64,000 bases of DNA from the NCBI GenBank assembly GCA_021904315.1, contig CM038917.1, positions 8,478,041 to 8,542,040 of the forward strand. Direction: 5' to 3'. The notes under the pieces are model-generated. The model did not search any database, was not told the DNA's origin, and saw nothing but the letters and a program-made list of their open reading frames with translations. Below, in pieces: positions 24,620 through 35,570 of the stretch. The DNA is from Sphagnum magellanicum (taxonomy: Eukaryota > Streptophyta > Sphagnopsida > Sphagnales > Sphagnaceae). The number at the start of each line of letters is the position of its first letter. The first letter of the stretch is position 1. The translations under genes were made by a program, and so were the position numbers.

Positions 24620-25489
24620 CCCTGCTGATATTGCCCTGGTATGAGTTTTAAGGAAATCTTACAATTCATTCATTGTAATGTCCCCACACACATAATGGAT
24701 TATTGATACCACCATGGTGTTCAAATATCAAAAATTTCACTACACCACCAGTGCCTCTGGCATCTCAGGAACAGAAAGGGACCTATGTTTTAGGTTTTGC
24801 ACCTATACCCTTTCTCTTTTTTTTGTAAAGAAACATGAATATTTCTCCTTCTCTCTTCTTTCAAATAGGGTAACATCACAATTTCAAACAGACCAATGCT
24901 AGATTGTTGGGGACCTTATGAAATTTTCAGAGAACAATAGTTCATTGCATATGGCAAGAACCTCGTACTACAGTGCAAAAAGAATTGTGATTCTTGGCCA
25001 GAGTGAAGCACATTCACCAGTGCACCAACGTGGATGGATGGTGCACTGATAGGATTCTCTTTTCTATCCCTGTGCCATCCCAGGCTAACTTTTTTTGTTT
25101 GCCCTTTCTCAGCCCTGATCTCAGTGTTTTTTTGCAACTTTATTTTCTCCCCACCCCTCACCTGGCTTCTTGTTTTTTATGTGCTTTTGAAACTTTTCCC
25201 ACCCACCCACTTACTACCCCCCACTGCACCCCACCGACCTACTCACCTATATATTTAAATTAAAAGTAGACTCTTCCCCATCTATGTACTCACCTATAAA
25301 TTTAAAATGTGCTACTCTCATCCCCACCCACCTACCTACCCTTCCATCGGCCTACCTACCAACACTTTAAATAGGTACCTACCAAACCCCACCTACATAC
25401 TTACTTACATGGTTGCCACTCCAATAGACACCCAATGATCAACAACGATGAAGAATGAATAAAATGAAAGTATTGCATGGAGCTTGTTC

Positions 25490-26910
25490 TTGTTCATTCC
25501 AACAAAATAAATAAGGGGACGATAAAATATTTAACACCCTATATGAAAGTATTGCAAGTCTTGCTCAAAGAGTGTTTTCCATGGAAGTATTGTAAACCAA
25601 CTAGATAGTTAAAGCAATACGAAGCTCCAATTCAATTTAAACACATTTAATGCATGTTGTACTTAGGTTCATAAAGAAAAATATTCAATGAATGTGCAAT
25701 ACCCCATTCTAGGTATCCCTTCAATAGTTTGGTTCCGTATCATATCTTTTGACAAACAGAGGGATATTGCATAGCCCTACCAAAACATAGAAGGATGTCA
25801 ATACCCTCATTGGGCTACACTATAAAAATCGTAGGTTGAATTATTTTGGTCCAAGTTATTAGAGTGGTATTGTTCATGCCCAAAAAGACTCAATGAACAT
25901 GTAATACCTCTTTCAAGGTGTCCCAAAAGTACATTGGGCTCCATAACATATCTTTTGACAAGTGGAGGGGTATTGCATAGCCCTACCAAAACCTACAAGC
26001 AAATCAATACCTTGCTTGTGGTATTCAATAAAAGTCATGGTTTAAATGATTTTAGTCTAGACTATAAAAGGGGTATCGCTTATGAAAAGGAATATTCAAT
26101 GTGCATGCATTACCCCCTTGTAGGGTATCCCAAAAATACATTGGGTTCCATAACATATTTTTTGAACCTTGCAAGGGTATTGAATAGTCATACCAAAATC
26201 TACAAGGAAACCAATACCCTCATTAGGGTATTCAATAATTAAACACCATGGGTTTACAATATTGGAGGGGTATTGCTCATGTTCAAAACTACATAATATA
26301 CTTGCAATACCCTTTATAACTTATCCTAGAAATACATTAGGGTCCATAATATATCTTTTCAAACTTGGAGGGGTAATGCATAGCCCTACCAACATGGACT
26401 AAATTTATTTGGTTTAAAATATCAGAGGGGTATTGTTCATGCATTCAATGCACATGCATTACCCCTTTTAGGGTATCCCATAAATTATTTGGGCTCTATA
26501 ACATATCTTTTGAAACTTGTAAGGGTATTGCATAGCCATACCAAAACTTAAAAGCAAAGTAGTATTTAGATCATATTGCAATAACATCTTAAACCATGAA
26601 ACAAAAGGATATTTTCTTAAATACTTATTCCATGCTCAATATAACATATTGATTCAAGTAAATGAAGGTATTACAAAGTTTTTTACATTAACGGTAAAAG
26701 GTCACTTGAATAAAATTATGGAATTTAAATGCAATACCTGCATCATCATGGGATATTTGCATTCACCATGGAACATAAGAATATTTTTTAAATATTCGAT
26801 TTCCCACCAATATATCATGAAATTCATGTTTTCAAAATGATTTATTCACCTTACAATATGATTTAACATATATAAAAATGAACATGATGGAAAAATTGGT
26901 CACATTGATG
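25490..26910 (+). repeat. Tandem array, about 200-bp unit, left arm
   Basis: The landmark GGCTCCATAACATATC and variants recur at about 25730, 25934, 26142, 26339 and 26490, giving steps of 204, 208, 197 and 151 bp. Each unit also has GGGTATTGCATAGCC..ACCAAAAC and TGCATTACCCC. The unit gives partly open frames (for example 25934-26242) that repeat the same peptide twice. I take this as a by-product of the repeat, not a gene. The same unit occurs reversed at 30600-31690. Confidence 0.8.
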
Positions 26911-27269
26911 GTACAAGGGTTTAAGGTTTAAAGGTTAAATTTAATAATTAATGTTAGAATTCAGAGTTTGTCAAAATCAATAAATTAAAAATTCATGCTT
27001 AACATTTTTCAATGATGTACATATTTATGTTTTTCCCTTTTAAAGTTGTAAAATCATTTCAAAAAATAAAAACATAAAGTTTCCAACCTAATAAAATTTT
27101 AATAAGATTTTAATGCATGTTTTAAAAAATTAATTAAAGCATATTTTTTACTTTTTAAAATGGTCTCTCCCATATATTAATCCTATGTATGATTGAATTT
27201 TTTTTGACATATAATAAATAATTTCTAGCTTAAAATAATTGTATAATAGGTCTATAATATTTTTATTTA

Positions 27270-28300
27270 TAACATATTGAAATTACATATAATTAATGAT
27301 ATTATGAAAATATATTGTTGATTCATTTTATTTAAAATAGGATAATAATTGAATATAAATTAAAATTATATATAAACCCATGGTTATGTATAGTGCAAGT
27401 TTTTTGTCAATTTTATTTTGAATGAGAATTCTAAATTTCTAAAAGATAAGTTATTAACATTGTATATTTTATTAATGCATGTAATTGAATATTATTTCTA
27501 TGCAAATTGAAATATTTTAAGTTTGAAATATAAGTTACTAATATTATGTAAGTTTAATCCTTGTAAATTTTAGTTTAGAATGTATTAAATGATAAAAAAA
27601 CTTAGTTTATTAATGTGTGAAATTATATATTTTTTCATTTTTAGAAATATAATGTTTGCATAATTATTTTAACTTGGTAGAATTTTTAATTAAACATTTG
27701 ATGGAGGAGGAAGGTGGGCCAAAGGTGGGGTATTCGTTAGAGGTGCATTCTTCAAATGAGGCTTCTAGAACCTTGAAATTTCTTCCAATTGTGGTTATTT
27801 AGAATTCGTGTTCCAAATGCTTTGAAAGTAGCAATTGAGCTCATTAGTTGGGCTATGGTATGTAATCGTCTTATAATGGATGCAACATGATTTCACCTAG
27901 AATACATTATTTAAATCCTTCCATTTATGATGATTATAAATTAAGATATTATCAACTTACAGAAAACTAAATCCAAAATAATTTCCTAGTCACAATTTTG
28001 TATACATTTTCATGCGTCCCCTAGATCAAAGGTGGTTGTTACATTACATGAATTTTCTAAAAATCATCAACCCATTGAAGGCATTAGCAATGCCCTGGTT
28101 AGTGTGTGTAACATTGAATGAACAATACCAATTTAGAAATTTTTTGAGAACCCAAATTTAGGTTAGATTCTATAATTTAATTTAATTTTTTTTGTTGTTG
28201 CTTTCTTTAAGTACCTATTGATATGCAATGACCTCATGAAAACTAAAAATTTTAACATGTAGAGTGAAATGATAAGCAAGTTTAGAAACCTTTCAAAGTC
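27270..28300. repeat. AT-rich repeat, left copy, plus spacer
   Basis: About 27360-27705 matches 30058-30553 in the same orientation. Shared blocks are CATTGTATATTTTATTAATG followed by CATGTAATTGAATA, ATTAATGTGTGAAATTATAT and AATTAAACATT. 27710-28300 shows no recognisable feature. Confidence 0.55.
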
Positions 28301-28302
28301 AT

Positions 28303-29345
28303 TTGCCTAATCAAGTGATTCAAAATGACGATATTATCACACGGTGGGAGTCAAAGGTCTTGAGAATGGGGTCGAGAATCTACACGGGAGCCAAAGGGTC
28401 TCAAAAATGTAGGCGAGAACTAAGGTCAAAGTGCAAGAGGGAATTTGCACTAAAATCCAAGGTCTTGGCAATGGGGGTAGGAGTTCACATGGGGGTCAAA
28501 GTATCCTGAAATTATAGGTGGGAGTCCACACAAGAGTCCATGTAGGAGTCCAATGTTCTGAAAGTGGGGGTGGGAATCCGCACGGGGGTCAAAAGGTCCT
28601 TGGAATGGGGGTGAGAATCTGTGCGGGGTCAATTTGACAACCTTGGCTAGGAGCTTCTATTGCAACTAGGAATTTGTCTTATGTCTACGAGAGTGCAAAC
28701 AAGAGTTTACATGGGAATCTTGAATTTGTGCGAGAATCCCAAGGCATGCGCGAGGAGAAAATAAAAAATCCCGAAAGTGGGGGGATATTAGGAGTTAGGA
28801 GTTAGGAGTTATCGTGGTTAGTGTTGACATTTTAGTCAATCCGACAACCTTGGCTAGGAGCTTCTATTACAACTGGCAATTCATCCTATGTCTATGTTTG
28901 CATCCACACCTTCAAACAATGTTCATTTTAACAAATATCCAATGTACCTATTTAGAACAAGAAATATAAACACTATCTGTAATCAAAAGAAGGTCATTTA
29001 ATTTTCATGCTCACAAAAAATAGGTAACAAATCACAAAAATTATAAAGAAAATATTATTGAGAACTACAACTTAGTTTGAACTTTTAAAAAAACCATTCT
29101 TGATTATGGGAAAACTTACACCATAGAGAAAGACTTACTTTTATTAACTACACCACCACCCACATTGCTTAGTAGGGTTGTCTAAACCAACATGACGCAT
29201 TGAGTTAAGGTAGGAATTCAAAGTCTTGGCAGTGCAGGTGATAGTCCATGCGAATGTCGAGGGTAATGGGAGTGTGAGTGAAAGTCCATGTGGGAGTTAG
29301 GGGGCATGTGCAAGCTAAGAGTCAAGGGTCTCAAGAGTGGGGACT
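28303..29345. repeat. G-rich degenerate minisatellite region
   Basis: Short phrases such as GTGGGAGTC, GGGGGTCAAAGG, CTTGAGAATGGGG and GTCCACACGGG recur irregularly at 28340-28640 and again at 29205-29345. A 66-bp segment starting GACAACCTTGGCTAGGAGC is duplicated at about 28630 and 28847. The strand asymmetry (G on plus) is strong against an AT-rich background. Open frames here just follow the repeat. Confidence 0.6.
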
Positions 29346-29880
29346 TATAATGTGTGAAACATAAATAATGGGAATGAATTTCAGCCAGCTTGGAAATGCG
29401 TTTGAGGTTGAAAAGAACAAAAAGCTAGATCACAAAGTTCTGGGGTTCCACTCCCTCAAGTAGCTCCTTACATCTCCTCAATTTTTATGTCTAATGGACT
29501 TTGAACACCCAAACAACAATGTTGCTATCATGTATCCAATAGCGAAAAATGTAACAACAACAAGAAAATGGAAAAAAATGGGTTTCCATTTGAAGACATA
29601 ACCCTTGAAAGCTAAAGACAATGTGCAATCAACAACCATCCCTAATTTCTCATATCTGCCCTCATCTAGCATGAACAATCTATTCAACAATGTTGAGAAC
29701 AAGAAGAAAAATAAGCAACTTCAACAAGTGCCTCTTTTGCCAAGCCTCAACAATATTAGTACTATTACATCTTATTCAAAAATTGAAGCAGATTGTAAGT
29801 TGTTGCAAAAATCATGCATTGGAATATTAAATGACAGAGCTAAACTTATTGAATCCACATAATCTTTCAAAAATATTTTA
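29346..29880. other. Spacer, possible short frame, unassigned
   Basis: The plus strand is open for 85 codons at 29605-29862 with a polar, Asn/Lys/Ser-rich sequence, and the minus strand for 74 codons at 29478-29702. They overlap and neither shows a recognisable domain, so I do not call a gene. Confidence 0.3.
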
Positions 29881-29884
29881 ATTG

Positions 29885-30620
29885 AAGTAATGATATAATT
29901 AATTAATTAATATGTGAAATTTTCTTTTTTTCATTTTTAGAGATATAATATTTACTTCATATTTTATTTTGGTAATTTTTAAAATTAAACATTGAATATA
30001 ATTTAAAGACATTTTCAACATCATAAAAAACAACAATTCATTAATGGACCAATGAAAATTGGTTAATATATATATACCCATTATTATGTATATTGTAAAT
30101 TTTTATGGTTTTTTTTTAAATTTTCAAAGAAAATTAAAATTTTCCAAAAATAAGTGATCGACATTGTATATTTTATTAATGCATGTAATTGAATACTAAT
30201 TTTGTGTAAATTGTGTTTGTGATTCATTTATTTATTTTTGAATATTTGGCTTCAATAATGACTCAATTATTTCCTTTTTTAAAACATAAAAAAATCGTTT
30301 AGTAAGAACCCTAACTTGATTCAACTAATATTTAGGGTATATGAATAAGGGTTTTAATTGCATTTAAAACATAAGTACCTAATAATATGTACATATGGTT
30401 AGTGTAATTTTTTAACTTTATGTAAATTTTATTTTACAATATATGAAATAATGATGTACTTAATTTCTTAATGTGTGGATTTTTTTTAAAAAATCATTTA
30501 AAAATATGCAATATCTTAATAAAAAATTATGTTAGAAATTTTAAATAAGCATTAAATATTGTGGAAAGACATTTTCAAACTCATAATTGGACCAATGCAA
30601 AATTGTTGGTATATGTACAT
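29885..30620. repeat. AT-rich repeat, right copies
   Basis: Two successive copies, offset by about 560 bp, of the AT-rich unit at 27270-27705, in the same direction. Landmarks are ATATGTGAAATTTTC/ATGTGTGGATTTT, AAGACATTTTCAA (about 30008 and 30563) and GGACCAATG (about 30043 and 30589). They lie between the inverted GGTATTGC arrays. Confidence 0.55.
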
Positions 30621-31690
30621 GAGGGTATTACAATATTGACCATATTGATGATATAAGGTTTATTTTAACAAAGTTTTGATGTGTGACTACAATACTTTTA
30701 ATGATAGTTTCATTACCTTTTACCATCAATGTGACTAACTTGACAATATTTTCATTTGTACTATGGTTTAGGATATTGTCACAATATGGTGCAGGTATTA
30801 TATTCCTTTTAGGTTTTGGTAGGGTTATGCAATAACCTTCCACATTTCATGGTGAATGTAAATATCCCAAGATGATGTAGGTATTGCATTTAAACTCCAT
30901 AACTTTGTTCAAGTGACATTCTATCATCAATGTGAAGAACTTTGTAATACCCTCATTTACTTAAATCAATATGTTTGGCATGATATAGTGAACATGGAAT
31001 AAGTATTTTAAAAAAAGAATCGTTTCATGGTTTATGATATTATCACAAAGTGATGTGGGTATTGTGTTCCTTCTAAGTTTTGCTAAGGCTATGTAATACC
31101 CTTCCAAATTCCATATGATATGTTATGGAACCCAAAGGTTTTATGGGATATTTGAAGAGGGGTAGTGCATGTGAATTGAGTACTTTTGGGCATGAACAAT
31201 ACCCCTTTGATAGTCCGAACCAAAATAATTGAGCCCATGGTGTTTGCAAATCACTTCAAATAGAGTATTGCTTTCCTTGTAGGTTTTGGTATGGCTATGT
31301 AATACCCCTCTAGGTTTCAATAAATATGTGATGGAGCCCATAAGATTTTTGATACACCCTAAGAGAGGTATTGCACATGCATTGAGTAATTATGGGCATA
31401 AGTAATACCCCTCCAATAACTTTGATTAAAATAATTTAATCCATATTGTTTATAGAATATCCTCATGAAGATATTACATTATTTCTAAGTTTATTGGGGC
31501 TATGCAATACCCTTCTAGGATTTTTTAAATATGTTATGGAACCAAAGGATTTTTAATAACCCTAATAGGGGTATTGCATGTGCATTGAAAAATTATGGGT
31601 TCAAGCAATACCCTTCTAATAACCTAGACCAAAATAATTCAAAATAAGGTGTTTATAGAATACCCTCATGAGGGTATTGCTTTCTTTTTT
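30600..31690 (-). repeat. Tandem array, about 200-bp unit, right arm (inverted)
   Basis: Reverse-oriented units of the array at 25490-26910. ATGTTATGGAACCCAAAGG-type landmarks lie at about 31120, 31325 and 31530, about 205 bp apart. The inner flank also matches in reverse: the segment around 30840-30990 (ATTTACTTAAATCAATATG) pairs with 26640-26780. A stray GGTATTGC unit is found near 32990-33070. Confidence 0.78.
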
Positions 31691-31984
31691 AGGTTTGAAC
31701 TTTTAATTTTTGGCAATAAAGAAAGATTTTTTGGTTTGAGTGCAAGACTAGAATTAGTTTTTTGATAAATTTGTTAAGCATACATATAAGAATATGTGAA
31801 ATGTATTTTTAATTATTAACACAAGATGGTGTAAAATGAAAGTGAAATGCTTTAAATTAAAAAAATGGGTGATATGTGTTACAAAAATGTGCAAAAAATG
31901 TCCAAGTCCAAAACAACCCCACCCTAAAATGGGGAACATGTCATAATGGTAAATATGTGGCCACCTTAAATCCTAAATACCAAA

Positions 31985-33600
31985 ATAACACCTTGATCAA
32001 AAGTGGGATAGACTATGGGCCATTTATGTCACTACTGGAAGGGGATGGGATCCCATTTGCCCTTCTGTACCACACTAATGCAACCTTTGCATCATGGGCG
32101 TGACGTTGTGAAAATACCTCGTGATTGGCCAATGTTGCATTGATAGCATTAGCCATAAACATCTCCTTGGTGGTGCTTTGAACCTTAAAACAAACAACAC
32201 AATATAATAAGTATTGCATATGAAACCTAAAACTTGTAATTCAAATAAAAATGAGTATGGCATTGTTAGAAATTTATTGACCATGAATCATTTTTGAATC
32301 ATGGTATTGCATAAGGAGGCTGACTTCTTTACGTCGCAATATTTTATTTGATGCAGACTTCCAATCATGCTCCATCCAAGTGCCTTTAAATGCCTTTGCA
32401 TACTCGGCTCAAATTGCTCAAATCACAAGTGTAAGGTCTTCATTGTGTTTTAACTTAGCCTACATGTTGAAAGGGATGGCCCCCACACCCCATGCATTCA
32501 TGCCATGAAGCTGAAGGATGTGGCTAGAGGCTACCATAACAAGTGTTGGTTTAGGAACCTTAGGTGTGTATTGCAAATCACCCTGGAGTTGATCCCATTC
32601 TAAAATAGCATGCCTCTTAGCCCTAGCAATTGCCTTTTACTCATTGTGATAGAACTAGATTAGAGGGTTGTTTAAGACCTGTGCATTCATTGTTGCGTGA
32701 TTTTGAACCTTCGAGCCCTGCTTTCGTGTAGATGGGTGTACACGCTTGCCTAGCTCCATGGTCACATTGTGGCATGTTTGCAAATGTTGTACCAAGTTGT
32801 ACTTAGTTGTAAATGATGCACCACACCCATCAATCTTGCAAACAAATTTGGGCCCATCCCTTGCCCAATAGACACCCTCTATGGCAACTTGAAGAAGGGC
32901 CACCACATTTGAAACCAAAAAAACAAATACAAGAAACCTAATGTGAGAGTTAACATTTTGGGTGAAGGTTGTCCTACATGATGAGGGTATTGCGATTATA
33001 AATAAAAGATTATACACACCATGAAGGTATTGCAAAAATGGATAGATAAACAAAAACTCAAGATGAAGCTATTGTTAAAACCTAGTCTTGAAATTTGCAT
33101 GGAATGAGGCTAGCCCTAAAGAAAAATGTATCACCTACAAAGCTATAGGATATTGTTTAGAGATTTAAATTAAAAAATGCCCCACCCACCTTCTCACATG
33201 GAGAAGGAAGGTGGGGCAAAAGTTTGAGAACCATAATTAATAAAGGTATTACAAACACAAATTTGCCAAAAAAATAGAGGTTTTTTTTTGACAAGATGGG
33301 TGGGCAATAGATTATAAGTTAAGATAAAAATGTCACCTACATCAATCTCAACATGTCCTTTGACATGTTCATCTTCCTTTGGTTTTGAAACAAGAGCTAC
33401 ATTTTCTTGCTCCACTATCATCTTAATAATTTTTTGCAAATCAATTTCAATTGCAACAAGATTTGCTATAGAGGTTTCCCCAACCTAACACTCACTTGCA
33501 CGCTCTTCATTAACATTACAGAGCTAATGCACCATCTTCAACATTCATATGTGCTTTTGCATTTTCCATCCTTCCAAACCTCCTTAACTCATGACACCTC
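31985..33600 (-). pseudogene. Decayed multi-exon gene with C2H2 zinc finger
   Basis: Three minus-strand blocks read as protein. Block 1, about 33598-33347, ends in EDEHVKGHVEID followed by a GTAGGTG donor. Block 2, about 32900-32290, follows a TTCTTCAAG acceptor-like site and contains a C2H2 finger, C-x4-C-x12-H-x4-H (CKIDGC ... HLQTCH), near 32845-32765, then a polar tail with HGMNAWGVGAIPF and GTWMEHDWKSASNK. Block 3, about 32190-31985, follows TTGTTTTAAG and carries MFMANAINATLANHEVFS. At least seven in-frame stops (mostly TAG, TGA) interrupt it. C2H2 fingers bind DNA or mediate protein contacts; this one could have been the transposase or accessory protein of the proposed surrounding element, but I do not recognise the family. 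Confidence 0.5.
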
Positions 33601-33784
33601 CCATGCCATTTGCCCATTTAGTTGAAGCCTATTCCTCTTCTCCAACAATCCTTGTTTTTTTTTGGGTTTGCATCTACCAAAGTTGCAAAAACCACAAAAC
33701 AAAATAAAACAAACTTTCTTACCAACACTAAAAAAACAAATAAAACACCCACACCAACTCCTACTACCAAACACCACTTTTTAG

Positions 33785-34300
33785 ATGCAGCAAGTTGAAG
33801 AAAAGAGGATGAGTTGTGGTGCTAGTACCCTTGTAGGTAACAACAAAGATGACAAGGAGCTCAGTAGGTTTGGGGAAAAAACCCAAGAAATTGATGACCC
33901 TAGATTGGGGTTTGTCATTGTGGCTTTGGAACCATGCATGATGAAAAATAAACCAACGAGGAGGAGCTTGGCTCATTGTTGTCGTGGACCTTGCCTTTGT
34001 GGCTCAAGAAGAGAAAAAACAAAAATGATGAGGAGTTTTGCGCTCCTTATTGTCTTGGCCCTTAACTCTGTAGGTTTGGAGAAAAGAACTAGGATGACAA
34101 TGAGGTTGTGGCTTTGGAAGCTTTGGAAATAAATATCCACGATGATGACGAGCTCAGCCCATTGTTGTTGTGGTTGTAACCTCTCCAGCTTTGGAAGATA
34201 AAAAGATGATGACAAGGAGCTGACCTCCTTGCCATCGTGGCCCTCGCTTCTGTAGCTCTGGAAAAAAAAAGCAAAAGTGCAATGAAAAAAATCGGTTTTG
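33785..34300. repeat. Degenerate subterminal repeats, about 65-70 bp
   Basis: Motifs AGCTC..TCATCAT, CCACAA(C)GACAA and TTTCTCCAAA (seen on the minus strand) recur with a spacing of about 65-70 bp across this block, for example near 34240, 34170, 34110, 34060, 33990 and 33910. Overlapping open frames on both strands arise from the repeat. It lies between the outer right end and the gene blocks, where transposons often carry subterminal repeats. Confidence 0.4.
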
Positions 34301-34429
34301 AATCAAGCTTACCTTGTAGCTCCAAGCTCCTTGTGCCAATAGTGCTCCACTTGAGCTCCTCCCCCTGTTTCTCCTCTGATCAGGTCTAAACCTTGATAAG
34401 CCCTAAACCCTGCTTGCACTGAATCTGGA

Positions 34430-34776
34430 GCATTAGCGATGGAGATGAGCTTGAGCAAAATGAGTGAGGTAGATGGGCTGGTAGGAGGAAGGGTGGGAAG
34501 GGAGGTAGGGTGGAGGGGTAGGTAGGAGTTCCCCAAAAATTAAAAAATGGTGGTTAGGGTGGTGGCCCAAAAAAAAAAAAACCAAAATGAGCCCAGGAGG
34601 GAAAACAGTGAGCTCCCAAAAAAAAAGGTCTCAGGAAAAAAAAAGAAAAGCCAAGAAGAAAAAACAAACTACTGACCAAATAAACCGACCCCTGGGGACA
34701 GCTTCATCCCATCCATGAAATCCCAGAATGGGATTTTTTGGATGGTGCACTGGTGGGTGCTGGGTCACTCAAGCCA
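34430..34776. repeat. Outer right arm of the proposed TIR element
   Basis: GGTAGG/GGTGGG-rich DNA (34440-34530) and A-runs (34565-34660), then a CACCAGTGCACC-bearing end (read on the minus strand) at about 34740-34776. In reverse complement it follows the order of 24996-25400, with weak overall identity. Confidence 0.4.
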
Positions 34777-34949
34777 TGATTCTTAATATATGTTCAAATG
34801 TCCTATAATCCGTTCATGTTTAGCAATTCACCTGATTACTCAGTTGTGCTAAATTAGTTTCTACCATTATAGCCAACCCAACTATAATTAAATTCCCAGA
34901 GTAAAGTGGTCATCAAGGTGTGTGACCATACACCTACCAAGCAGTGTTT

Positions 34950-35207
34950 ATTTTTTCACAAAATTTCCCCATCACTGAATTCATTTTCCAAAAATGAGAA
35001 AATTTGTGATTTTTGCGGTTTAGGTTGCTGATTTTCGAATTAATTTTTAAAAAATCACCAGATTTTACATCAAGATCCAGTAGGTGGCCAACAGTATAGA
35101 AGGGTGCTTAAGTGATTTTGTCTTCATATTTTGTTTATAGTCAAATATGGCAAAATTGTCTTATGGATGATCCTCACTTGAGCTACATCACAAAACTGAA
35201 AAGAAAC
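34950..35207 (+). repeat. Dispersed ~270-bp repeat, copy 2 of 3
   Basis: Ends GGATGATCCTCACTTGAG then CTACATCACAAAACTGAAAAG, matching the ends of the copies at 24345 and 40505. The middle is more diverged. Confidence 0.5.
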
Positions 35208-35252
35208 AAAATGCACAAGTAATGTGCAAGAACCCTGTTTGTAAATAGTTAT

Positions 35253-35570
35253 TACACATTGAATTGCTAGTTCACTCAAGATAATTAAGAAAATAAAGTC
35301 AGACCTCCAAGTTTAGGAATTGCAGTGGCCTGAAAAAAACCATCTTCTGGCCCACACACAACCTTATTTCGTCAAACATTGAAAATAATGGTCTCTTTCT
35401 ACCATTTCCATAGGCCCTGTAAAATTCTCACAATCCTAGCTACCAAGCCATATACATATTGAACTGTTCGTTCACTCAAGATGATTAAGAAAAAAATTCA
35501 GACCATCAAATCCAGCAATTTCATTGGTCGTAACATATTTTTTTCACACTTGCACACAAGCCTATTCAAC
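35253..35570. repeat. Two-copy direct repeat, about 195-bp offset
   Basis: 35258-35390 and 35450-35570 share CATATTGAACTG/CACATTGAATTG, GTTCACTCAAGATAATTAAG or its one-base variant, TCAGACC and CACAC..AACCT. This is a local tandem duplication, now diverged. Confidence 0.55.

Larger units (their letters stand above)
24996..34776. mobile_element. Putative ~9.8-kb terminal-inverted-repeat element
   Basis: The 8-mer TGATTCTT stands at 24988-24995 and again at 34777-34784. Directly inside it the left end reads GGCCAGAGTG...CACCAGTGCACCA, and the reverse complement of the right end reads TGGCTTGAGTG...CACCAGTGCACCA, so the ends are inverted copies over about 40 bp. Further in, both arms contain a polypyrimidine CCCACC/CCTACC-rich segment (25140-25400 and, inverted, 34430-34560) and about 200-bp GGTATTGCATAG tandem arrays in opposite orientation (25490-26910 and 30600-31690). 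A decayed multi-exon C2H2 gene lies in the right arm. Terminal inverted repeats plus an 8-bp duplication would fit a hAT- or MULE-like DNA transposon. The end alignment is imperfect and done by eye, so this is a hypothesis. Confidence 0.45.

Noticed and set aside
25934..26242. 102-codon open frame on plus
   Set aside because: It simply translates two ~200-bp repeat units, giving the same peptide twice; the inverted array gives a similar frame at 31141-31341.
33785..34339. Cluster of open frames on both strands
   Set aside because: They follow the short degenerate tandem repeats and overlap on opposite strands; no frame is favoured.
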